From contig VWZL01001366.1 in the NCBI GenBank assembly GCA_013396915.1, forward strand, positions 186,001 through 250,000: 64,000 bases of DNA. Reading direction: 5' to 3'. Positions 49,001 through 63,000 of this stretch are shown here, in pieces. This stretch comes from Stercorarius parasiticus. Taxonomy: Eukaryota; Chordata; Aves; Charadriiformes; Stercorariidae. Position 1 is the first letter of the stretch; each line of letters opens with the position of its first letter. Below the pieces are notes generated by a model. The model had not been told where the DNA came from. It was given only the letters and a program-made list of their open reading frames with translations, and ran no database searches. The translations under genes were made by a program, and so were the position numbers.

Positions 49001-52000
49001 TTTCTTTTTTTAATGGCTGTGCTTGCTTTCTACTTTACACACAGATGCTAGTGTTCTTTTTATTTAGCCAAATTGCTTTTTTCCTCTAACTCACACCCTA
49101 TACTTTCAACAGCTTCTGCTTCATTTCTTAATAATAACCCAGCTGCCTCTTGTTTTTATGTGTCTTTGTTGATGCATTACCTAGTTATGCCTCCTGAGAG
49201 TTTGCTTGCTGAGGCTTTATAATACCCGCTGGAAACAGTTTTAGGGAATATATCACTTTACAGAGCAACACCTATTTAGCTTCCATTCTGTATCACTGAA
49301 AGTGCCCTTTGAACAAGTTAAGCTTAAAAATAAATTCAGAAGCAGAGAGTGTGACGTTAAGTTAAAGAGTGAAACAAGATCTCATCCTGGAATTTAAAAA
49401 TACGTATAAAGAGGAATTCAGCAGGTGCTGTGACAGTCTCTGTTAACAACAAAATGAGAATGAGATGACCCCCGCTTACATCCTTGATGATGTGCATGAC
49501 TAGTATCAAGTTCCAAAGTCTAGTCCCCTTATCTTGACATCTATGGCTGGATGAAAATAGCAGCTGAGGTTTTGACTGAAAAACCCTCCAAATTTCAGTG
49601 CTGTAGGAATGGTGTTAGAAAAATCTCAAATCTATGGTGAACCATCCTCCACTACTGTCTTTCAAAGGCCTTTTATTTAAGTATAGAGCAAAGCTATGAA
49701 CATTTGGAAAAACCTGCCTAGAGAGCAATTCCTATTCCTTCTACAAAGAAGAGGAGAGAGAAACTCCCTTCCCTTCAAACTTGTGCACCTAAATAGAGCT
49801 TAATTAAAGTAAATTAATAGGGGAAATATGAATAAGTGATAAGAGAAATTAAATATTTCTCTATGCTTAATAGAACAAGCGTCTTCATTTTGGGCTTGCA
49901 AACTTTCCCCCTGAATGGTCTTGTGTTCGTGTAAAACTATTGAATTTCCAAATAGAAATAGATAACTATTGGCAGCGTTCTGGTATGCTTTTTTTATTCT
50001 GAGCCTAACAAGTGAGTGGCAGTGAATATGTGAGCTTTTCTTAGTGACCCCACAGGGACTCGTTCACCGGGATTTCAAACTCTCGGTAGCTTTGCTGCTG
50101 TTCCTCCAAAGAGGGCCATCTAAAGTGCAAAAGGGCCTATGGGTTTAGCTTAGAACAAAATTGATTTCTTTCCCCAATTTATTGTCAAAGGCGTTATTCT
50201 TGCTCCCCTTGAAGTAATTGATGAAGTTCATGCGGGTTCCTGGGAGAGCAGGATTGGGACTTAAAGTACCCACCTGTCTGCAGTTGCGTGCAGGGCCCCG
50301 TTTGAGCCCACTGTGATGCTTGGGCACAGTAGCAAAATGTGCCCATGACCTGGAGCAGGGTTATCAGCATGGTGGTGCATGGATATGGGCTGGATACAGG
50401 CAAGTCACCCCCTTCACTTGAAAAGAGGAAAAGTTACTTCCATGTTCTTGTCTGAGACGTTTTGGATGGAAAAGACTGCGCACTGGAAAAAAAGAGGAGG
50501 AAAGACATAAAACAAGGCGGGTGTCTTGGCTATCTCAGGTAAAAGGGAGACAGAAGAAATCTGGCAGAAATGGACACCAGCCCCATGGAAAGTGGGCTAT
50601 TAGCTGCTATGGACAGGTGTGCTCTTGTTGTCAGGTTTCAGGTGTCTTGAGGAGCTGGAAAGGAGAGGAGAAAAATGATACCATATATTTCCACCTTCAA
50701 GTCTTAAACGTAATAATTCTGAAGTACTGAAAACTAAATCCAGTAACTATTTGACACTCAAAGAATACTCTACCCTGTGAAGGTTAGGAATAGCATTCCA
50801 GGTGAAATACTGTAAAGTAACTCTGGTGCTCTGGCTCAAGGGAAATTGGTTTATTTTTTTTTAAGCCCTAAAAAATCAGTACAAGTGGAATTGTGATCAC
50901 GCCAACCAGATGACTGCATTTAAGTGTATAGGCCTATTTCTACTTAAATCTCCCCTGATGGTCAAATAGTTACAGTGGACCAGAAAAAATAGTTTTGTAG
51001 CACAGCAGACTCTACTAGTCCTTCTGGAAACAGTAGGTGAAACTCTGTGGCAAAAATTATTAGAAATGAACATACATCTATTTTCTTCATTTCTTTCAAT
51101 TGTTGCTCACTACTACAGAGAACAAAAATCTGAACAGTTGATGATCTGGGGTAGTATCTGGAATGCGATGAGCATTTCTTTAGTGCTAAGTTTTCGGTAA
51201 TGTTTAGAGTAAAGAATGGTTGAATAAGTCATGATTTAGACTATAAGTGCAGAAGCCTTCTGCAGTAGGTACTGTTTGCATTACGTTAAAACAGACAATA
51301 TGTTTTGTTAATGATGGCTTTGTAAACAGCAAATTGATCAAAAATGATTTGGGCTTGTATGTTTCAGTCATCCATGGACACTGAGAAGGTTCCTCACAGT
51401 AATTCCACCTTGGAAAAAAAAAAAAGCTTAACCGTTCATTGGCAAGATCCTGACACTTCAGGATCTAGTTGTTTACCAGGTTTAAAAAAGCGTTGACAGA
51501 TGATATCTCTTTACCAACAGTTTATAAGCAGTGAACTGTATGTTATCTGTATGTTATGCTCTGTGAAGAATGTCGTGGGGCAGTAGAGAAATCTGCTTCC
51601 TGGAGCCTTGTAAGAGTGTGCCGGACCAGGCAGGATTGCCTAAAGGATGATGGAAAACTTGGAGTGGTTTGAGAGCAACCTTGGAGTTGTTTTGAGAGAG
51701 AATGATTTCATACCTGGACACCCTGGCATTTTCAGAACAAAGGCATACAGCAAGGGGATGTTCCTCAAGAAATCTGAATCCAGTCAAGTCCAGAGGAAGT
51801 GGGAAGAATTTTTTTTTTCTTAATTTTACAGTGCTTGTGTGGAAGTTGCAATTAAACACATCACTGAAAGTAAGCCTGAGATAAAGGGCATGCCCTGCAG
51901 AGGAACGATGACAAGAGATCTCTTTTCAAATGCTTTTATTTCAATTTCTTATGCTGTAGACATTTAAAACCTTGTTGGTATAGGGATTTTTGTTTTTATT

Positions 52001-53922
52001 TGAGGAGTTCCTTTAAGAAAAGTAAACAACGGCATCTGCTTCTCGTTGCCTTGTGATCCTATCATAAAGGTTATCAACATCCTCCTGCTATTTTCTACTC
52101 TACCGACAAATTTTAACCAGAAATCTTTTCCTCAACAGAACATATTGGAGTCCAGTTGCTGCTCAGCACATATGCTTTCTTTAAGCCATGAGGCTGCATA
52201 GGCTTTCCTTTATGCTCTCCTCTTCCACATTCACTTTATCTGGTCTTTCTAAAGAACACTGGTATGGCAAACAGTTTTGTATGTGTCACGAATTGCTTGA
52301 CGTATCAAGAAAAGCTAGGAAAGAGAGGATTGGGGGAAGAAGGTGTGAGGATTGCTTTCACATTCTCTCCTCTTGTTTTCTGTTCATGTCGAACTATTCC
52401 CTTCTGTTCTCTTTTCCAGTAATTGTGCACAGCCAAGGAACCTGCCAGAGGTGGTCTATGTTCAGGCACTGTCACACAAGCCTCTGCAGCATGTAACCAA
52501 TTGTGCAGCTGCTTGAGACAACCGCACAGAGGTAATGAGCACGCAGCTTTCTTCCCCAAATATAACTCTAGCCATTAACAATCCAAGATGATAAAGCTAC
52601 TATGAAATATTCACTGCTTATAGATGTCAGTCTCCAAGATGCACTGCTTTGCTATACAAACCTGCACGTGTTCAGTGATGGAGGAGAACTACAGTTGTGA
52701 GGCTTTGGTAACTTTAGCCTGGGTATCCTCTGTTCTGAGACTGACTTGTTATATTGCCGTACATCTTGGATCTTCTTTGAGAAACAGCCAACTTGCCACC
52801 TCCTCCCTTCTTCCTGTAAAGATACCACCTACTTATTCACAGAGAACATCTGGTTGTCCGAGAAAAGGTTCTGGTTGTGACAGTGTGGTTTCTTTGGTGA
52901 TATCTCTGTAATTTTTGTTTCTTGTTGTAGATGTAGGCTTAGTGTTAGTTTAGGAACACGAAAGCAGATCCTACGGCATTGAATCATGCAAGGCTTCTGG
53001 TTTTCTGCAAAAAAGAAAAGTCAGCAAATCCTTCAATAGTGCCACTCTGGAATTCAACAGAGTACAGCAAAATCTGTAGCTCTTTTAAATCTATATGCTT
53101 TATTATTAAAAAAAAAAAAAAACATTTTCTGCCTGTCTTATGGGTTAAGGATGATGAGGTCTAGCTGTGGCATGCCTGATCTGTACTTTCCTGCTAAGTG
53201 CCCAGTAAACTGCTCATCAAATGAGAGTCACTGTAAAATGCATTTTCACTATATGTATTAAGTGAATGAAGACTTCTAACAGCGCTATCTCCCATTAGAG
53301 CTGTCTTAGGGAAGGGAGAATGCTAATCTAGAATAGTCATATCTATACTTCTTCCAGCCATTATAAATGAACTCTAAGCCTACTTTGTGTCAGGGTAGCC
53401 TTTCCTTCACTATTTTCATAGGAAGTTTTTCTCCATTTGGTTCGTACTTTGACAAATGTATCCATTTCACAGTGTCATTGTTCCCTTTTCACAGCTCTTC
53501 TATTTGATTTTCTTTCAATTCCTACATGGCTTTTGCTCATCTTTTACATAAAGGAGTAGAATTGCCCTGTCTTCATGTGGTTAAAAAAACAGAAATGCTT
53601 TTGGCACTGAAAGCTTCTCTTTTAAGTTGCCAATAGAAGTAAGAAATACGCTGATCCAACCACCTTATTTGAATAACCATGAACATTTTCTGGAAGTCAT
53701 TTGGCAGGAGCTTTGTTAACTTATCTTCAACTGGGCATGCCCTTCCTCTGCCTCTCACATACTTTGCTTCACCCTTTTTGCTTCTGTGCCATCAGAAGCT
53801 GTAGCTGCATGTATGTCCTGTGGAACGCAGTACAAGCGTTATTTGGAAGAAATGGCATACTCCCAGTTTAGAGTTTGCTAAGAACATAGGTATCTTCTTT
53901 GTGTTTTGATGGTGTTCTGGCC

Positions 53923-53965
53923 ATTAATTAATAATTAATAATTAATTGATTAATGAATAATTAAT
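53923..53965. repeat. ATTAAT-rich cluster of homeodomain-core words
   Basis: About 43 bases of almost pure A/T built from overlapping ATTAATTAATAATT units, with only two G residues, giving about eight TAAT/ATTA cores. It may be a simple repeat, a homeodomain-factor landing site or both. Confidence 0.7.
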
Positions 53966-55849
53966 CTAACCAACCTGTCCAAATTCTTTTTTAACTTGTA
54001 GATGGCAAAATTAATCTTCATTATGTATTCATTTATTGCTTACAACTATACATACTTAAGCAAAGTGATGTGCAATATTTCCTATTTGTTAGACTTTTGT
54101 CAGCATGAAATGAATCATGAGATGGCTGGCTTTCTACAGCCCTTCTATTCCTTCCTATGAATTTCTGGTTTTCCTGGATGACATCTTCAATTCTTCTGTT
54201 ACAGTATGCTGCCTCTCTTTGAATGCAATCTTGTTGCAGTTCAGAATATTGTTATTGATTAGTAATTGTTAACTAAATGGTTTATTAGCCTAATTGATGA
54301 ATTGTTCTCCTCTTCTGATACAATCTTCTTTCTGTCTCTGTCTCGTTACACATACACTGAATTCCAGACTTAAATCTGGGTGAGATTGTAAGCCCTCAAT
54401 TTTATCTATTTTTTTGACTGAAGTATGAGATAATATTTCTGACATCAGACTTATTTGGGAACTTGTGTTCAGCCTAAAATCCATAAATAATCACCGCCTT
54501 TATTTTGGCTAATGACCAGTCTATCTCAGTTGGTGTGCCTATACACCTATGTGTCTATATGTGCATATGATGATCTTTTCAGCTCTTATCCACTGTATCT
54601 TGGCTTGTGGTATTGCCTTAGCATGTGTCACCCCATATGGTGCTGCTTGTGGTTTGAAATGTATCAACTGCGTGCTTTTTGCTTTTGATTTATTTCACTG
54701 TAACTAAGGGGAAGCCAAATTACAGAAACTAGTATTTCTGAAACACCTTGTTTATTTCCAATGAATACTGATTTGCATGTGTGGATTACTTTGAGGAATG
54801 GTTAAATCTGGGTCTTGCAGTAGTTTCAACTTCCAGTAGCCTTGTACCATCTTCCAACTGGAGTTCAGTGGAGAAATACTGTTTTATAAAAACAAGCACT
54901 CTTGCCCCCTGAATCCCAGCTCTTCTGCCTGTCCTACACAATTGCAGAGAAATTCTTAACTCCTACATCTCATGTACTCAGTAAATGATCAAATAAATCC
55001 CCTCTTTGTGGTTTTCTGTAAACACTCAGAACCAGTAAGCCTTCAGGATGTGTTTTTCTGAATAGCTAGAAACTTAGCGTCGAATATTGTTGTATGGTGC
55101 AAGGCTTTGTTTCATACCTAGTATCACCCTTTGCTGGGACACCGTCTCACAGGTCCAAGTCTTGATTCATTTGGACTTCATAACTTATAATAATATTCCA
55201 GTTAGATGATTTAGCTAATTGTAATGGTTGCTTATAGTATTCTTTACTGTATCATCTCTACAGGGATTGCACATTGACTTGATTTAACCCTACATCTGTG
55301 GCAAAATCATTTTAAAGCATAAGGCCAAAATGATGTAGGTTTTGGTGACTTAACTGTTCTTGTACTGTAGGTACTGCAGACTGATATAACATCATTGGCA
55401 GTTATCTAGCTCTAGTATGAATTGCTTTAATGGTTATTTTCTATCCTCTCTTTAGCCTGCTCTTTGTTCGATACACAGATCGTTCCTATAGGAAACAACT
55501 TTCAAAACAGTTTTTGTTATTCTTTAAGATTCTATACTGAAGCTACCTGGAATAACAATTTATTGGTATTTAAATTGCTGAAAACATTTATCCGAGTTGT
55601 CTCTGTCTCCTATATTTTAATGACAGTAGATATAATGCAGCTTGTTTTTCCTAATTATTTTTTTGCTTCTTTTTGGAGGGTGAGAGGGGAAAGGGTAATA
55701 GAACCCTACTAAGTACTGTTCTAATCACCAGATTGCCAATGCCTACTTTAAAGAAGACTTTCTTGGATCATTTTTTTCTTAATATGCTTTTTTTAGCTAT
55801 CCATTGAAGTCTTTGTCCTTGACTCATATGTTTACTCAAAGGACAAAAC

Positions 55850-57060
55850 TCCTCTGTCTGGGTGAATCTTCTATTCATCTTTGAGAGTTCCTTCTCAGGT
55901 TTGACCGATCAGGTTGACTTACCAGGATCATGTATACAATGCTAGGTCTGTGGCACTCGCTACTTAGAGAAGCACCTGAGGGATCCACTTCGCCTGAACA
56001 GAAAGACTAAGTTTCACGTATGTACTTACATACTTTATCTTACCAGAGTTTCACTTGGTTTTTTTTCCTCCCTCCCAAGATATATTGTTCTGGCTACCTG
56101 TGCAAGAAAGATTTCTTTTATATTATCCTTATTTAAGTCTGTATTTCCAGCCTAAACTTTTCTCCTACTGCACTGGGAACTGTAGCTGTTTCTGTGCTGT
56201 ATTTACGAAATGGTTTCAGGTGTTTTCTGCTGTTGTTAACAACCAACAAAAGTGGCTAAGTTGAGTTAAAGATGGGAGAGAAAGGAAGCAGACCAGAAAA
56301 TTGTGATCCCTAAGGTTTACCACAATCTCAACTGCATTTCAGAGTATTTGCCTTTTTCTAATAGGAGCTTTATCTAGTTCTACCTTCAATTTCTTCTTGT
56401 ACGTTAGTTTACAGCTTTGATCCCATTTTCAGGTTTGCGTACCAAATGGGCAGAACCTTCATCACTAGTTCTTAGTCTTCCAGGGGATCCATAAATCAAA
56501 AAACTTCCCAGTGGAGAAACAGATTTCCTTTAGCAATTTTAAATTTGCTGAATATAGGCTTGCTTTCAGTTCTTGCAGGCAGAAGTAATCTGCTGACTTC
56601 TGGGAGTCCATAGTTAGGAGCTAAGAACTGCTGGTCATCCACCATCTAATGGTGTGGGGTGGGAAAAATTAATTTATGTGCATCTCCACTTTCAGGTGTC
56701 TATATTTGTATATAATATGGGCATATTATTCCCATATTATTATGTATGTAGGCATCTGGGGTGTTCTGTGCGCTCATCTTCTCCTTGAGAGGTTCTGCTA
56801 CTCCTGTGGAAATCAATATAGAGACAATAAACAGCTTCAGGTCCTCTATTTTCAACATCAGCTTGCCTGTGAGTTGCATGGTTGCTGTATTCATTAGTTG
56901 TGTAGTCAGAGCTACAAAATCTTCAACAACCATAGTCTGAAAAGATTGAATTTTGTCTCTGTCCACTGATAGCAAAAAGCATGATGTATGTGAAGATAGT
57001 CAGACAGATGTTATAATTTCTCTTCCTTCTTGGAAGTCTTTTTGTTGTTTTGTACACAGC
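55850..57060 (-). pseudogene. Decayed piggyBac transposase (DDE_Tnp_1_7 / PGBD-like)
   Basis: The minus-strand frame at 56975-56700 reads through the start of a piggyBac transposase domain. A TIEELK-like entry appears as KIEDLKLFIVSILISTGV, then QNTPDAYIHNNMG, matching the family's pattern of a short helix, a P-rich loop and an N-x-PD-x-x-N segment. Downstream on the same strand, in other frames, are LAPNYGLPEVSRLLL (56625-56580, the family's PND-x-F-x-KVRPL segment), a KP-x-R-FG-like stretch near 56460-56420, LLTTAE near 56244-56227, a TGT-x-R-x-NR-like stretch near 56210-56160, and IFLAQVARTIYLG near 56122-56080, which resembles the family's V-x-W-x-D-N segment. Order and spacing fit the family. 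Several stops and frame changes kill the gene, and the catalytic aspartates could not all be placed. Terminal repeats and flanking TTAA duplications were not found. Confidence 0.7.
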
Positions 57061-60000
57061 TCTAAGGATATCCAGGTAGGTGCTTCATGACTTTGTCTTA
57101 TCAGTTATTCTTGATGTTAAGCAAATAATGCAGACTGCAAAATTCAGATTGATTTTTGCATTCTTGGAACAAAACCTGAGGTAGAGGTGTTTTTTTTATT
57201 GGGAAAATGTGTCATTCCTGTCCTGCTATTGTGTTTCACAAAAAAACATTAACTAAGTATACCAACTCAAGTTCAGAAACAGAATTTTTTCAGAAAGCAT
57301 CTCACAGTTGGTTTTTCAACATATAATAAACTTCAGTGGGGCATGTGTAAGGATGAATATGTAAATTCTATTTTTTCATAAAACAAAATCTACCTGAAGC
57401 CTAGCTTTTAGCAGCATGCCTGGGAAGCCTAAATTTGGGGTTTGTTTTGTTCTGTGGGTTTTTTCTCCAGAAAACAAGCTCTCTAACAGAATAAATGGCA
57501 TAGAGCTTTGAGCAGTCCTGGTCCATGGGACAAACCTGATCCATGCCCCTTGTTAGGTTGCTTATTTGTGTTGTGCCCTCATTTTACCTCTGACCAGGTG
57601 GGAACCTGCAGGAGAGCGTGGTGTGGAGAGCCCTGTAAGGTGTTGGGGCTTCCCATCAGGTGTATGGAGGATACGGTCAGTGTAAGGTGAGAGGGTGACT
57701 GTCTTTCTGCTGAGCTGTCAAAACAGCTTTTCTCTTGGCCTCAGGAAGTATCATTAGTTTTCAGTCATGCTTTATGTACCCTGTTTATATGGATAACAGG
57801 AACACTTTAGGCAGGGGGACTGTTCATACAGCTTCCTGCAATAGCATATCTGCTTAGGTGTGGTGTCTGTTATCAGCCTTTAGCCCCTAAAGTGAGCAAG
57901 TACTGAATTGGGATAGCCTGTTTTAACTAAATCCAAATTTGTTTTTCTGACTTCACCAGTTGAACCTACAGGAGATATAAGAATGTGGCTTCAGTTGACA
58001 TGAGGTTATTCAGTGCATAGCAGACCTCAGGTGCTTTTCAGAGCTTAATAATGTGTACAGATCCAGTAATAGAGGTTTTGTCTTTAACAGCTGTAGTGCG
58101 GAGGTGGTGAACAGAGGTTTTTCTGAACTGTTGTTTGAGAAAGATGGAAAAACTATTGGCTTGCATTTTTTCCCCCTTTTTTTTTTTTTTCCCCCCCTGG
58201 AGGTATGTTGTACAGGTTTTTGTTGCTATAGAACACTCTCTTCCTTTTTTTTTTCATTACCAGATGTCTGGAACATCACTACAACAGTTCCTCTATTTCA
58301 AATTTGTTTGTGAATACAAGAAATTTTAGTTTTTAAAAATATTCTTTTTCTTTTCTTTTTTAAGATGGCAGTTGTGTACTTTGTCCTTGGTATTTTGATG
58401 AATTCATTACTAAGCAAAACTTACTGGTGCTGAGCTCTGCATTCCCCAAGCTTGTTATACAAGTCTATGAACTCATTATGCATATTTATTTTACTTATGA
58501 TAAAGCATATCAGATAAAACTAGATAACATTATTTATCAAATACCACTTAGAAACTTTATCTCCTATAATGAAATAGAAAGAACAGTACATAACCCCCAT
58601 GTAACAGTGTAATAAACTTTCTTGCATATCAAGTATATATTGAATTACCTTGAGATGATCAAGATGTATTGAACCAAGTGGTAAATATTGATTGAGTCAA
58701 GGCTGAGATTAATATTTACCTCAAGGGTCAATAAATTTTGATGTTGACTGAAATGTGAAGTCTATATACCTATTGTTAATACATTCTGAATGCATTCAGC
58801 AGAAATTTCTAGAAATCTGTTCTATAACCCTAGGGATCCCAAGGGACACATTCCTTGCAGGTAATACTGCAAAGGAAAAATAAGAAATGGAAGAAAGTGA
58901 CCCAGTTTTAATTAGTCACTGAAATACATATGCATGCAAACACACTTAATATCTGATGGATCAGTACAGGTGGAGCAAGAACTTTCTAGAGAGTTGGCCC
59001 AAAGCTATACAACATTTCTGTGAATCCCTAAGGGATCACAAACCTCCCCTCCCACTTTGGCTTCAAGTATGAAGTGTGTTAATTTGAATGTGCTTTATGT
59101 ACCATAAATATAAACGAATGAGTAAGGGTTTAATAAAAATAAAAAATCCAAGGCTCTCCACTCTTCTTCTCAAATATTCTAGTATATGCTACTGTCTCTG
59201 GAGAGTGAAGAATGGGACAGGTTTCCATCATGTTGCTCAGTGCATTATTGGCAGTTGAACAAGCACTACAGCAATGAGCATCATGGTACAACAACTATAG
59301 ATGTTATTCTTGCCAAACTCCGATACAGCCAATCAAGATAGTTTTAGCCCTTTGGTTCACATAAATGACTAGGGAAAGACATTCATGGGGCTGAACTGAA
59401 TGAAACTGAAACATATTCAGGTGGAGAAAGAACAGGAGAACTACCCCTTGCCTCCCCATCTGTAAAAAGAGTTGGCAGGTTGGAGTTTTGCTGAGTCTAT
59501 TTGTTTGTGAGATCCTTTGTATGCCATTTTTCCTCCATTCATCTGTTTTGTTTTTACAAAACCAAACAAAAATATCACCTTTCATAAAGCATGTTGGATC
59601 TTCTGTGGGAAATGGGCATCTGTCTTGTGCATGGCTTTGGAAAAATCCCAATGTGTTACACAGAATGGCTGTGTTGGTTTTTTCTGATCAAGATGTGGTA
59701 CAAAGTAAGCTTAAAAATATCTTAGCAAATAACATTTCTTTTGTGAGGTTTAAGATACTAATGGAAAGAAATGGAGGTTAAGTGTTTGCTGACCAAACTG
59801 TCTAGTTCTTGCAAATCATGTGCTCTGGCTGTTTACCAAAGAATGAGATAGTTGCAGTGTGCAGGCACAAGTGAAGGGTTAAAACTCAGCTTTAGCTTTG
59901 AATTACCCTGTTTTTAAGGTTAGGACTGACAACAAATGTTATTTTAATGAGCACTTTGTATCTAATACAGTTTCATTTGAATGAGCAATGTAGCTGTGTT

Positions 60001-63000
60001 ATTACAACACTGCCGAACATTCCTGCTATTTCCATCTCTCATTAAAATAATAAAACGTAGCCATAAAGTGTTGCTAAGGACAGAGGTTGTCTCAGAGTGA
60101 GATACTCATTTAGCATTTCAAGAGTTACCGCTGCACCGGAATGGCAGTGTTCCTTGCAGAAGCGAGAATAGGCAAAGGAAACCTTTGAGTTGAGCTTACT
60201 CAATGTGCAAGAAGTAACGTGAGAAATGAATGCAGTTCAAAGACTGGAGACAAAGACTAGCCTGCTTCAGCAGAGTGAAGACCTAGAAAAAATTTCAACA
60301 ACAGTAGTCTCGTTAATATTTTGATCTATTGCTGTAAGCCTCCTTGAAATAAAGATTGTAGTGGAGGTGGAGTTCCTAATTTTTAGCATTTTTTAAGAAC
60401 TTGTTGCTTTATTTTAATTTGTTTTCATCTTAATTTATTCACTCAGATTAATGGTTAAAAGAGACTCCCTGCTTTTTGAAGGTAAGAGTGTGTCTTGAAC
60501 TATGCATCCAAACCTTTGCCAATTAAAACACTGAAGGATTTCTGTACAGACTTAACTGGAGTTATTAGAATTAGAAAGTGAGTTGTTCCTTCCCCTTATT
60601 CTTTTATGCATATGCAGTTACTTTGCTGGAGTTTCAAGTGCAGAACTGAGAATTTTTCCAAAGACTTAGACTAGTAGGAACGAAGTCAAACCCATTTGAG
60701 TGATCATGTTAATCTACTTCTCTGCTTGAGTTCTCTAATTATCAGTTACAGTTCCTAAGAGAGTAAGTTTAGTAATCCAATAACTTAGTGGCACAAAGGT
60801 GAATATTTCATTTGTCAGTCCATTTGCAGGACCTTTGGTGTCATCCTACTTTGTCATCTTGCTGTGAGTGTCATTCATTTTCCTTCTCCAAAGCATTCTT
60901 TTGTTGTCTTATGGAAGAATTGGTATCATTGTTACTTACTGCATCTAGTAATTAAATATTTTTTACTCTCCCTCATTGAGGTTTTTGTTTGTTTGGTTTT
61001 GAGTTAATGGTAGTTTTATAGTTCAGTATAAATTTACCATTTCACACATCTTTTTAAAAAGAAGCATGTTAAGACACCATTAGTCTGTATTAAAAATATT
61101 TTTGTGTATGGTAAAAAATAACCGTTAACTAGAGAGGCTGAACTTCACCTGTCATCCAGAGAGTATTCAGTTATTTGATCCCTAGTTCTGTGCTGTTGAG
61201 CAACCTATTTAAGATTTTTTTTGTGGTTATGATGAGTTAAATGTACATCACAATGTCATGTTGTCACGGTTTAATCAGATTCAGAGCAATGGCATCTCCA
61301 TAAGAATGTAAGATAAAGCAACCTATGAACATAAGGGGCAACTTTTTTTCCTGTGTTTCTGTTTGATAAAATCCTCCAAGCTTTGCTTTCAGAGATCCTT
61401 ATTTGAAGGTGGGAAATGGACCTGACCTATTCACATAGAGTCTGAGCAAATACATACTTCCTGGGGCCAATGACCTCTTTTCCTTCCATGCAACCATTTT
61501 TAAGGGCTCTTGCCTTTACTTTACTCTTTCATTTCTTGGTGTTTGCTTGTCTTTTGACTGATGGCAACATGACTCAGTAAGCGGATGCTTCTATCCATTG
61601 TGCCTGTTGCAAAGACTAAGGTATGAATTCCAGCAGCCTTTGAGCATGCAATGCCAAGCTGTGAGAGGTTTAGATGGCTTTGAAGAGTAAAAGATGTCTA
61701 TGCAACTTTGGTTTCAACAAATAAATCTTTGATTAAACCAGAATCTGCTTTTGTTTCATTCTGTTTCTTTTAACAGCCAGATTGACGTTTCCCAAATACT
61801 AAATTTTGTAGTGCATTTTCAGCTCAGTAATAAAGGGAAGATGAAAAGCTTGCATCTTGAAAGCAATTTCCTTCCTAATTCCCAGGTGGTGGAACTGTTG
61901 AGATAACTTGTTGTCCAGTGGCTATCTTTTTCAGCCAAGCTGCTAGCTCCGTTGGATAATTATTCTACCTGACTGACTTCTGCAATAGAGAAATCATGGG
62001 GGAATACTAAGACCTCCTAATGACGATTAGTAGTCTTACAAAGTTTTAACAACCTAGTACAGATACAGCTTTCCATAGGTGAAGTTGTTTATTTTCTGGT
62101 TTTGTTTGGTCCTCTCTTAAATCTAAAGTGTTCTTTTACAAAAAATTGAAACTAGAGAAAAGCTCCCAAAGCACCTGTCAAACATTGTTTATAATGCACT
62201 TTCCTTTCTGTAAGTTACAAAGTTCGGAAAGAAATTCTAGATGAAAAAACCTTTTACTGAAGGCCTTGAGATGCTACCTCGGGCATTGGTTTGAAGAGAA
62301 AGAATAAAATCAGGTCCTATGATAAAACATAGTCTTGAAGATGGAAAGTTAAAGTTACCTCTGTGTTTTAGCAATCTGAATGCAACTTTTTTCTCAATAT
62401 TTACATTCAAATAGTGAATAATGTCATTTATGGTACTTATTTTAGGCTGCTTTAGGCTAGTTTCAACTTCCTACAGATGTATGGTTGCTGTGGAGTACAT
62501 GTGTGCATGAATGTATGTATTCTGATTGATTGAGAAGAAGGAAGGGAATGGCATGTGTTCGTGCATGCAAAAATCTCCTGTGTCTGCACCTGGCACTGTG
62601 GATATGCTTATATCTACTAGTGCTCAGATGTTCACCTGTTTTTTCCTTCTAGTGAAATAAAAGCACGCTAGAAATTGTGTGGAGGACTTTGGACATATCT
62701 GGATCATCTGTCTCCATGAACAGGTTGATTTATTGAAGAATTAGTAGACAGAATTTGAGTAACTCTCTTAGTTTCTCCTTTTCTTGTGTTGGTATATCGC
62801 TTGTTGACCATCTTTGATAATCAGTCGTGCCTAACATCCTGAGGAGGCTTACAATGCTCTTTTAATTACCAATCATCTGTGAAACTGATCAGTTCACCAA
62901 GGAAAATGATCCCCAGCTTTAACAATGAATTCTTTTTTGCTGCGTCAGTAATTTCCTCACCATACTTCCACGTAGCTGACATGCTATTCAGCTTTCTCGT

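Larger units (their letters stand above)
42651..55849. other. Long noncoding stretch
   Basis: No gene is recognised in about 13 kb. GC-richer islands at about 44040-44380 and 45830-46300 give overlapping open frames (107 and 130 codons on the minus strand) without domains. Poly-T and T-rich tracts occur near 45579-45592 and 46903-46920, and poly-A at 53107-53121. The direct repeat at 42964-43010 and the TAAT cluster at 53923-53965 are listed separately. A CAATGGGACTTCATGCAAGT segment near 48768-48787 resembles an old reptilian repeat family but is too short to assign. Confidence 0.5.

Noticed and set aside
59304..59781. 115-codon minus frame and 97-codon plus frame
   Set aside because: Checked for transposase, LINE and receptor-like motifs. 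None was seen, and the two frames overlap.
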